Positions 7,295 to 14,648 of a stretch of DNA of 18,056 nucleotides are shown piece after piece. This DNA comes from Ulvibacterium sp039819225 (GTDB taxonomy: Bacteria; Bacteroidota; Bacteroidia; Flavobacteriales; Flavobacteriaceae), in assembly GCA_039819225.1 (NCBI GenBank), contig JBCBSN010000067.1, positions 1 through 18,056 on the forward strand, written 5' to 3'. The number at the start of each line of letters is the position of its first letter. The stretch's first letter is position 1. The notes beneath the pieces are model-generated. The model worked only from the letters and a program-made list of their open reading frames with translations, was not told the DNA's origin and did no database searches. The position numbers were made by a program, and so were the translations under genes.

Positions 7295-9277
7295 ATGGAA
7301 ATGAACAATATATACAAGAGTATAGTCCGGCTTGGCCTTCTTTTCGCCCTGGTGATTATGGCAGAGGTCACCTTTGCCCAGTCCGGTAGCATTCAGGAGA
7401 GGGAATCCAAATATTATAAAATCGTAGATGTTCCCATTCCCGAAGATATTGTATTGGAAGTTGGGGGCTTAGCGTTGACGGACGATGACAAATTGGGCGT
7501 ATCTACCCGTAGAGGTGAGGTATGGTTGATCGATAAGCCCTACGGAACTGCACCGGTTTATAACAGATATGCACATGGGCTTCACGAGGCCTTAGGCCTG
7601 GCGTATAGGGACAAAGGTTTTTATTTGGCGCAACGCGGGGAATTGACACGGCTTGAAGATAGTAATGGTGATGGCAAGGCGGATATGTACAAAACAGTGT
7701 ATGCATGGCCCTTATCCGGGAATTATCATGATTACTCCTACGGTCCCAAGTTTACCAAAAACGGGGATATGATCGTAACCTTGAACTTGGGCTGGACAGG
7801 ATACGGAAATAGTTTGGTGAAATGGCGAGGCTGGATGTTACGGATTACCCCAGAGGGCGAAATGACTCCGTTGGCAACAGGGCTAAGGTCTCCCGCGGGC
7901 CTTGGTGTTAATGGGGAAGACGCCATATTCTACACGGAAAATCAAGGCGACTGGGTCGGCTCCGGCCGTATGACCCATTTGGAACTAGGGGATTTTGCCG
8001 GAAGCCCGGAAGGATTAAAGTGGACGGATGATCCACGATCCCCATTAAAACTAAAAATGGAGGACATAAAGGATAGCTCCGGATTGAGCCTATATGAATA
8101 TGCAAAAAAGTTTCCCAACATGAAGGCGCCGGCCATTTGGTTCCCGCATACCATATTGGGCATTTCAACCTCGGATATCCTTATTGACGATACTGGTGGT
8201 AAATTTGGTCCCTTTGAAGGGCAAATGCTCGTTGGGGATCAAGGCCATAGCAAAATAATGCGCGTGGCCCTTGAAAAAGTAAACGGAGTTTATCAGGGAG
8301 CGGCCTTTCCCTTTGTCGAAGGATTTTCTTCCGGTATTCTACGAATGATATGGGGAAGCGATCATAGTATGTTCGTTGGTATGACCAGTAGGGGGTGGGC
8401 CTCAACGGGCAAGGAACCTTATGGTCTTCAGCGACTGGTTTGGACCGGAAAAACGCCCTTTGAGATTAAGACGGTCAAGGCCTTGGACGATGGCTTTGAA
8501 CTGGAATTCACAAAGCCGGTGGACAGGCAAAGTGCGGAGGATATTTCGTCATACCGGTTCGCCACTTTTACCTATAAATACCACAAGGCCTATGGAAGCC
8601 CCATAGTGGATGAAGGAGACATGAAGGTCCATTCGGCAAAGCTATCCGAGGATGGCAAAAAAGTGAAGCTTATGCTCCACGGGATGCGGTTGGGATATAT
8701 CCACCAATTCAAGGCGGGCGGCGTACGATCGGTAAAAGGCGAGTCCTTACTCCACGATACGGGCTTTTACACCTTGAACGAAGTTCCTGGGGGTCTGCTA
8801 AGGTCGCCCCAAATACCCAAGATGCCCACTTCTACCAAGGAGGTGGTACAGGCAAAACGAACCAATACAATGCCCGCAACATGGATGGATGGGCCCGATG
8901 AAAAACGGGTGGTGGGTACCATACCTGGACTCAAATTCGATAAGGAAGAAATCGAGGTGTCGCGCCAAAGCAAAGTGCAACTAACCTTTAGGAACAATGA
9001 TGACATGCTCCATAATCTGGTTATTGTAAATACAGGACAGGAACCGTCAAAAAATGCAGATATAGTCGCCGAGGAGGCTTTGGCCTTAGGTTTGGATGGG
9101 GAGAAATTGAATTATGTGCCCGATTCCGATTTGGTGTTGTACCACACGGGGATTTTACAGCCGGGAACCCAAGAAGACATTTTCTTTCAAGCTCCAAAAA
9201 GAAGGGGAACGTATTGGATCATTTGTAGTTTCCCAGGTCATGGAAGTATTATGCGAATGAAATTGATTGTAAACTAG
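7295..9277 (+). CDS. Beta-propeller protein with C-terminal azurin-like blue-copper domain
   Basis: Secreted protein with a Sec signal peptide (cleavage near FA-Q, residues 28/29). Residues about 45-390 form a beta-propeller of the glucose/sorbosone-dehydrogenase or PVC type, with an acidic DSNGDGKAD loop (122-130), LATGLRSPAGLGV and FPHTILGISTSDI. About 395-510 looks like an Ig-like beta-sandwich. About 550-660 is a cupredoxin: MLHNLVIV supplies His573, and CSFPGHGSIM supplies Cys644, His649 and Met653. The Cys-x4-His-x3-Met spacing matches azurin (112/117/121), so a type-1 copper site is very likely intact. Expected role: accept or relay electrons from a periplasmic oxidation, possibly together with the cytochrome encoded at 1772. 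The catalytic activity of the propeller is not established. The gene starts 9 bases after the DUF1080 gene; ATG 7301 is an alternative start. Confidence 0.9.
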   Translation: MEMNNIYKSIVRLGLLFALVIMAEVTFAQSGSIQERESKYYKIVDVPIPEDIVLEVGGLALTDDDKLGVSTRRGEVWLIDKPYGTAPVYNRYAHGLHEALGLAYRDKGFYLAQRGELTRLEDSNGDGKADMYKTVYAWPLSGNYHDYSYGPKFTKNGDMIVTLNLGWTGYGNSLVKWRGWMLRITPEGEMTPLATGLRSPAGLGVNGEDAIFYTENQGDWVGSGRMTHLELGDFAGSPEGLKWTDDPRSPLKLKMEDIKDSSGLSLYEYAKKFPNMKAPAIWFPHTILGISTSDILIDDTGGKFGPFEGQMLVGDQGHSKIMRVALEKVNGVYQGAAFPFVEGFSSGILRMIWGSDHSMFVGMTSRGWASTGKEPYGLQRLVWTGKTPFEIKTVKALDDGFELEFTKPVDRQSAEDISSYRFATFTYKYHKAYGSPIVDEGDMKVHSAKLSEDGKKVKLMLHGMRLGYIHQFKAGGVRSVKGESLLHDTGFYTLNEVPGGLLRSPQIPKMPTSTKEVVQAKRTNTMPATWMDGPDEKRVVGTIPGLKFDKEEIEVSRQSKVQLTFRNNDDMLHNLVIVNTGQEPSKNADIVAEEALALGLDGEKLNYVPDSDLVLYHTGILQPGTQEDIFFQAPKRRGTYWIICSFPGHGSIMRMKLIVN

Positions 9278-9323
9278 AATAGGTCCGTATCACGGCGATT
9301 AAAATGGCCCTTATAAAGCTACA

Positions 9324-11255
9324 ATGGTCTTGGGAATTAAAATGAAGAGAGAACGCTTAAAAAAATTGAGTACCCTCCTAACACTCGTCTTTATAGTAGG
9401 GCATATGGGTGTCCACGCTCAAAAAAAATATAGCCCGGATATTGCGTCCCTGGCCCAATACGAAACCCCAGAATGGTTTAAAGATGCCAAGTTTGGCATA
9501 TTTATCCATTGGGGGGCATATTCGGTACAGGCTACCCATGGGGAGTGGTACCCACGTGCCATGTATCGGGAGAATACCAGGGAATACAAACATCATGTTG
9601 CCACCTATGGTCATCCCTCGGTGTTTGGGTACAAGGATTTTATCCCTATGTTGACCGGAAAAAACTGGAACCCCGATAGCTGGGCCAAACTCTTTGCCGA
9701 TTCGGGAGCAAAGTATGTGGTTCCCGTAGCCGAACACCATGACGGTTTTCCTATGTACGATTGCTCTTTTTCCAGGTTTAACGCCTTTGAAATGGGGCCG
9801 GAAAGGGATGTGGTAGGGGAGCTATTGGAATCCTGCCGGAAGTTGGGGTTAAAAGCGGGGGTTTCCTCCCATCGCGCTTTTCATTGGGAATTTTATCGCC
9901 CAAAGGAGGGTTGGGAAAACAGCATTCCGGCCTATCAGGATTTGTACTGGAAAAAAAGAACGACACGATGGCCCGATGAAGACTTTATCAGCGATTGGTA
10001 TCTGCGTACCCTGGAACTGGCCGTAAAATACAAACCTGATATTTTTTGGTTCGATTTTTTCTTAGATCAACCGGAAATGCACGATGCGCGCTACCTGTTC
10101 GCAGCGGATTATTACAATTTGGCCGATAGCTGGAACAAAGAAGTGGTGCTTCAGTATAAGTATGATACCTATGACCCTTCTATTGGGGTTTTGGACATTG
10201 AACGGGGCAAATTAAGAGGTATTCAAAAAAAACCATGGCAAACGGATACTTCAGTCAGTTTTAGGGGTTGGGGGTATAAAAAAGTAGTGGAGTACAAAAC
10301 TCCACAGCTGCTCATTCACGACCTAGTCGATATTGTGAGCAAAAATGGAAACCTTCTGCTTAATGTGGGCCCAAGGCCGGACGGGATAATTCCAAAGGAA
10401 CAAGCCGATTTGCTGCTGGCTATAGGCCAATGGTTACAAATAAACGGAGCGGCCATTTACGGTACCCGGCCATGGACAAGCTTTGGTGAGGGGCCTACGA
10501 AAACCGAGGAGGGCGCACATCAGGAACGGAAAAACAAGGAGGCCACGGCAAAAGATTATCGATTTACCCGTAACGGAAATACCTTGTATGCCACCTGTTT
10601 GGGGTGGCCAGAGAACGATTTCCAAGTGGAGTCCCTTGGGTCTAATTCAACCAAAAAACAGGGTTTAAACATTAAGGAGATTTCAATTTTAGGCTCGGAT
10701 GAAACCTTAAAATGGTCACAACGTTCCAATGCCCTTTCCGTTTCAAAACCTTCCATAAAGCCCTGTGAGCATGCTTATGTCCTAAAAATTGAAGTGGATG
10801 GTTTGGAAAAACAGATGACAGGACATTACAGGAACCAACCCGAAGAACCTACCACAGTGTATTGTTTCCCGGGCAATAGTCTTAGGGACAAGGAAGGGTA
10901 TACCGTGCGGGACGGAAACCTGAACAATTGGGAGAAGGACATCGTAATCCGGTGGAATTTGGAGATTAAAGAACCCGGTACCTACCAAATTGTGGCAAAG
11001 CAGAAAAACATTGAACTGGAAAGGTATATCCTTAATGTAAATAATAAGGAATTTAGAAACAAAGATCGTAGCAAAGAGAACAAACCCCAGGAAATTGTTT
11101 TGGGGAAAGTTGCGTTTAAAAGGGCTGGGATATATCCTGTGACCCTAAAAGCGGATTCCGATAGTGATTGGAAAAAGAAGCTTTCACTTAAATACGTAAA
11201 ATTTACAAAGGCGAACTTAAGTGAAAACCTAAACATTGAAGTCAATGGCAAATAA
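9324..11255 (+). CDS. GH29 alpha-L-fucosidase with C-terminal beta-sandwich extension
   Basis: Second GH29 fucosidase. Motifs are KFGIFIHWGAYS (56-67), HHDGFPMYD (138-146), FWFDFF with probable nucleophile Asp244, LDIERGK (290-296), PWQTDTSVSFRGWGY (304-318) and SKNGNLLLNVGPRPDG (339-354). It is longer than the 521-residue paralog at 185: after the usual C-terminal beta-sandwich, residues about 505-643 add a domain rich in beta strands (VIRWNLEIKEPGTYQIVAK, KRAGIYPVTLKADSDSD) that resembles an accessory carbohydrate-binding module, although I cannot name the family. A Sec signal peptide ends near VHAQ with no lipobox Cys, so this enzyme should be periplasmic or secreted. ATG 9342 (MKRERLKK) gives a better signal-peptide n-region than ATG 9324 and is probably the true start. 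The N-terminal 110 residues are closely similar to the paralog. Linkage and substrate are unknown. Confidence 0.94.
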   Translation: MVLGIKMKRERLKKLSTLLTLVFIVGHMGVHAQKKYSPDIASLAQYETPEWFKDAKFGIFIHWGAYSVQATHGEWYPRAMYRENTREYKHHVATYGHPSVFGYKDFIPMLTGKNWNPDSWAKLFADSGAKYVVPVAEHHDGFPMYDCSFSRFNAFEMGPERDVVGELLESCRKLGLKAGVSSHRAFHWEFYRPKEGWENSIPAYQDLYWKKRTTRWPDEDFISDWYLRTLELAVKYKPDIFWFDFFLDQPEMHDARYLFAADYYNLADSWNKEVVLQYKYDTYDPSIGVLDIERGKLRGIQKKPWQTDTSVSFRGWGYKKVVEYKTPQLLIHDLVDIVSKNGNLLLNVGPRPDGIIPKEQADLLLAIGQWLQINGAAIYGTRPWTSFGEGPTKTEEGAHQERKNKEATAKDYRFTRNGNTLYATCLGWPENDFQVESLGSNSTKKQGLNIKEISILGSDETLKWSQRSNALSVSKPSIKPCEHAYVLKIEVDGLEKQMTGHYRNQPEEPTTVYCFPGNSLRDKEGYTVRDGNLNNWEKDIVIRWNLEIKEPGTYQIVAKQKNIELERYILNVNNKEFRNKDRSKENKPQEIVLGKVAFKRAGIYPVTLKADSDSDWKKKLSLKYVKFTKANLSENLNIEVNGK

Positions 11256-11292
11256 ATACACCTTGATAAGGCAAATACCCTTAAAATAACGA

Positions 11293-11503
11293 TGAAGTGA
11301 TTTAAACTTTTTGGGTTGAAGCGAAAATTGATGGTTTTGTGTCCAGATGAAGGCCCGCCTGAACGGAACGCCCGCCTGACCTTTATTCGGGCAGGGGCAG
11401 GCTTTTTAGAGCTGCATAGCAGGGCTACGGAGGGAAAAAAAGACAAAATATGGGTGCAAAACAACAATTTTTTAGCCAATACAGAAAAGTTTAAATCACT
11501 TCA
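11293..11503. repeat. 211-bp inverted-repeat element
   Basis: TGAAGTGATTTAAACTTTT at 11293-11311 is repeated in exact inverse orientation at 11485-11503. A weaker inverse match continues inward (AAAATTG...TTTTG-type segments near 11325-11340 and 11457-11471), so the ends look like degraded terminal repeats of about 45-50 bp. Inside lie CCCGCCTGA copies (11363-11371 and 11380-11388), a GGGCAGGGGCAGGC block and a CTGC-ATA-GCAG hairpin (11412-11422). No transposase or credible gene is inside. No clear target duplication was found. The right arm ends 15 bases before the sulfatase start, so the element could affect its expression. It could be a MITE, a REP-type structure or a cruciform; which of these is not decided. 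Confidence 0.6.
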
Positions 11504-11518
11504 AAAAAAACCGATACC

Positions 11519-13879
11519 GTGTTAAAAACAAAGTCACTTTTAATCCTATTTTGTCTGGCGCTTGCCGGGACTTCCTTTGCCCAGAAAAAGAAAAGGCCCA
11601 ATATTCTTTTTATCATGTCCGATGATCATACTTCCCAAGCATTTGGCGTGTATGGGAGTCGTTTGGCCAAATTAAATCCGACCCCTACCATTGACCGATT
11701 GGCCCATGAAGGGATGTTGTTTGAAAATGCCTTTTGTACAAATTCCATTTGCACCCCTTCGAGAGCTACGATCATGACCGGTCAGTACAGTCAAACGAAC
11801 GGTGTTCAGGATCTTAATGGACGTTTGGCCCCGGAGAACCAATATCTGGCCCGTGAAATGAAAAAGTTGGGGTATGAGACGGCCATGGTAGGGAAATGGC
11901 ACCTGAAGGAGGAACCTGCTTCCTTTGATTACTTCAACGTACTTTATGGCCAGGGCAGTTATTTTGATCCAATACTTTTTGAAAAAGGGGAAACGGAAAT
12001 GATCGATATCAACCGTGGTAAAAAGGTGGATATGAGACCAGGTCGCCAATACAAAGGACATTCCAGCGATGTGATTACCGATGCCAGCTTAAAATGGTTA
12101 AAGGAAAGGGACGGTTCCCAACCCTTTTTCCTGATGCACCATTTTAAGGCACCGCACGATATGTTCCAATTTGCCCCACGCTATGCGGACTATTTGGAAA
12201 ATACGGAAATACCGGAGCCTGCAAGTCTGTATAACAATCGAAACAATGGTTCCGTGGGTACTAAGGGTACCAAGGACGTAATGGTACCCCATATTGGTTC
12301 ATCGGTCTCCAAACGCAATCAAAATAGAAACATGGGTCAGCACATGAAAATCGATCCCAACTTGCCCGATGATGAGTATACCCATGAGGCGTATCAGGAA
12401 TATTTGAAAAGGTATTTGCGCTGTGTAAAAGGGGTCGATGATAATGTAAAGCGAATTTTTGACTTTTTGGAAGAAAATGACATGATGGACAATACCATCA
12501 TTGTATACACGGGCGATCAAGGCTTTATGTTGGGGGAGCATGATTATATCGATAAGCGCTGGATGTACGAGGAATCCATGCGGATGCCTTTTCTGGTCCG
12601 TTACCCAAAAACGATAGAAGCGGGGACCAGAACGAATGCTTTAATCAACAATACAGATTTTGCGCCTACCCTTATTGAGTTGGCCGGTGGTAAAAAACCA
12701 AAGTATATGCAGGGGAACAGTTTCAAGGAAATCCTTGAAACAGGGAAGGAGCCAAAAAATTGGAGGGATGCCACCTACTATCGATATTGGATGCACATGG
12801 CACATGCCCATGCAAACCCGGCCCATTTTGGGGTGCGTACCAAGGATTACAAGCTTATTTTCTATTATGGCAGCGATTACATCAAACGCAAGGAAGATGG
12901 GAATTGGCCAAACGATAGAACAGCACCGTTTTCCACAAGAAGGCCCTTTGAATACTTTACGCCACCGGCCTGGGAATTGTACGACCTAAAGAACGATCCC
13001 TTTGAGATGAACAATCTTTTTGGGGAACCGGGCTACGAAGGAATTACTGAAGACCTTAAGGCCAAGTTGTTACAACTACGGGAAGAATTGAATGAAACCG
13101 ATGAGGACTATCCTTTTATTCAAGAAATCATCGATAAGCATTGGAATCTAAAGCAAAATAGGGATGCCCCAATCGACACCTTAAAAATGTACAATGAGCA
13201 ACGTGTTTGGAATGCCTTGTATCCGCGTCACCACAGAACAAAAACCTGGCGGTTTGTGGATCGTCATCCGGAAACACCCAATGTACTTATTGTGGGTAAC
13301 TCCATCTCCATCGGTTACACGGAATATGTAAAGTCCGAGGTGAATTGGGCCGATGTTTGCCGTGTTCCCGAAAACTGTGCCGAAACCAGCAATTTCCTAA
13401 AAAAACATAGAAAGTTTTTAGGGGATGGGGATTGGGATGTAATCCATTTTAACTTTGGTCTACATGACCTAAAAAGGTTGATGCCAGAGGGGAAATTGGA
13501 CAAGACCCGGAAGGCCGAACGTCTGGTTCCCGTTGAACAATACAAAGAAAACCTGGAAAAAATCATTCAGATTTTAAAAGGAACGGGGGCACGCTTGGTG
13601 TTTGCAACCACAACTATAGTCCCACCCGAAGCTCCGGGACGTATCAAAGGTGATGAGGTCATCTATAACAAAGCCGCCATTGAGGTTCTACAGTACCATC
13701 CGGATATTGTAATAGATGATCAATATACCACTATGCTCAACTTCCCCGAAGGGAGAAAGGAGACAAAGGATGTCCATCATTACGCCTGGGGTTCGGCAAA
13801 ATTGGGAATTGAGGCAGGTAAGATTATCAAGGATATCCTAAAAGAAGAGGGGAAGTGGCACAGACCACCCAGAAAATAA
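11519..13879 (+). CDS. S1 sulfatase fused to an SGNH/GDSL hydrolase
   Basis: Two-enzyme fusion with a Sec signal peptide (ending FAQ, residues 20-22). Residues about 27-560 are an S1 formylglycine sulfatase: NILFIMSDDH (Asp35, Asp36), the CTPSR motif with Cys78 as the formylglycine site, GKWHLKE, and the late metal-binding segment GDQGFMLGEH (Asp333, Gln334). Residues about 575-786 are an SGNH hydrolase: block I VGNSISIGYT with Ser595, block III FNFGLHDL and block V DVHH with Asp751 and His754. The Asn of the usual block III GxND is His in GLHD, a variant I recall from some SGNH families. Expected role: removal of sulfate and probably an acyl ester from the same glycan in the periplasm. Activation needs an anaerobic- or FGE-type maturase not present here. 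The start is GTG at 11519, which fits the signal peptide. The next gene begins 9 bases after the stop. Confidence 0.92.
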   Translation: MLKTKSLLILFCLALAGTSFAQKKKRPNILFIMSDDHTSQAFGVYGSRLAKLNPTPTIDRLAHEGMLFENAFCTNSICTPSRATIMTGQYSQTNGVQDLNGRLAPENQYLAREMKKLGYETAMVGKWHLKEEPASFDYFNVLYGQGSYFDPILFEKGETEMIDINRGKKVDMRPGRQYKGHSSDVITDASLKWLKERDGSQPFFLMHHFKAPHDMFQFAPRYADYLENTEIPEPASLYNNRNNGSVGTKGTKDVMVPHIGSSVSKRNQNRNMGQHMKIDPNLPDDEYTHEAYQEYLKRYLRCVKGVDDNVKRIFDFLEENDMMDNTIIVYTGDQGFMLGEHDYIDKRWMYEESMRMPFLVRYPKTIEAGTRTNALINNTDFAPTLIELAGGKKPKYMQGNSFKEILETGKEPKNWRDATYYRYWMHMAHAHANPAHFGVRTKDYKLIFYYGSDYIKRKEDGNWPNDRTAPFSTRRPFEYFTPPAWELYDLKNDPFEMNNLFGEPGYEGITEDLKAKLLQLREELNETDEDYPFIQEIIDKHWNLKQNRDAPIDTLKMYNEQRVWNALYPRHHRTKTWRFVDRHPETPNVLIVGNSISIGYTEYVKSEVNWADVCRVPENCAETSNFLKKHRKFLGDGDWDVIHFNFGLHDLKRLMPEGKLDKTRKAERLVPVEQYKENLEKIIQILKGTGARLVFATTTIVPPEAPGRIKGDEVIYNKAAIEVLQYHPDIVIDDQYTTMLNFPEGRKETKDVHHYAWGSAKLGIEAGKIIKDILKEEGKWHRPPRK

Positions 13880-13888
13880 GAGGGAAGA

Positions 13889-14623
13889 ATGATTCATTTC
13901 AAGGTAAGACAAGTATTTCAAGGGGTTGGGAGTCTATGCATTATAGGCCTACTACTAAGCTCATGCATCCCAAAAGATAACGGGAAACACGTGTTTATTC
14001 TATCCGGTCAATCCAATATGGCGGGCTTGGATATCGACCAGACTTTTATTCCAACCGTAGAGGAGGCGTTTGGCCGTGAAAATGTAATTACGGTAAAGCA
14101 TGCTGTCGGGGGTTCCCCAATTCGGCGATGGTACCGGGATTGGAAGCCTTTGGAGGGCGACGAACCCAAAGCGGAGCCCGATTTTTATGAAGTGCTTATG
14201 GGCAGAGTTAATGAAGCCCTGGATAGTGTTCAGATACAAACGGTTACATTCATTTGGATGCAGGGTGAACGGGATGCCCGAGAGAAATTGGGGGAGGTCT
14301 ATGAAAAAAGCCTTAAGGGACTATACGAACAACTAAAAAATGATCTGGAACTGGTCGAGATGAATTTTGTCATAGGAAGGTTAAGCGATTTTGACATGGA
14401 GAATGTGAAATACCCGCATTGGACCCTGGTTCGGGACATTCAGGTGAAAGTGGCCGAATCGGAACCATATTTCAGTTGGATCAATACAGACGACCTGAAT
14501 GATGGATTTAACAAAAAAGGCAAAGCGATACAAAATGATTTGCACATGTCCGTGGAAGGGTACCGAACCATGGGTCGGCGATTTGCCAAGGAAGCCATTG
14601 GATTGATCAATGCGAATAGATAA
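13889..14623 (+). CDS. Small sialate-O-acetylesterase-like (SGNH) lipoprotein
   Basis: A 244-residue esterase of the SASA/DUF303 type (PF03629). The catalytic Ser42 lies in ILSGQSNMAG, the Gln-Gly-Glu loop in WMQGERD (Gln125-Glu127), and the Asp/His pair in DLHMSVEGY (Asp217, His219). The signal peptide ends LSSC (Cys26), so it is probably a lipoprotein at the outer membrane or cell surface. Expected role: deacetylation of a carbohydrate; sialic acid is not implied, because many family members act on plant or algal glycans. AGAGGGAAG lies just upstream of the ATG, one of the few good ribosome-binding sites in the window. It sits in a row of esterase and sulfatase genes. Confidence 0.87.
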   Translation: MIHFKVRQVFQGVGSLCIIGLLLSSCIPKDNGKHVFILSGQSNMAGLDIDQTFIPTVEEAFGRENVITVKHAVGGSPIRRWYRDWKPLEGDEPKAEPDFYEVLMGRVNEALDSVQIQTVTFIWMQGERDAREKLGEVYEKSLKGLYEQLKNDLELVEMNFVIGRLSDFDMENVKYPHWTLVRDIQVKVAESEPYFSWINTDDLNDGFNKKGKAIQNDLHMSVEGYRTMGRRFAKEAIGLINANR

Positions 14624-14648
14624 TTGCAAGAAGAGTATATAAAATAGG

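Noticed and set aside
11316..11525. 69-residue open frame on the + strand
   Set aside because: It falls within the third inverted-repeat element and overlaps the sulfatase start; the translation is low-complexity and basic with no domain.
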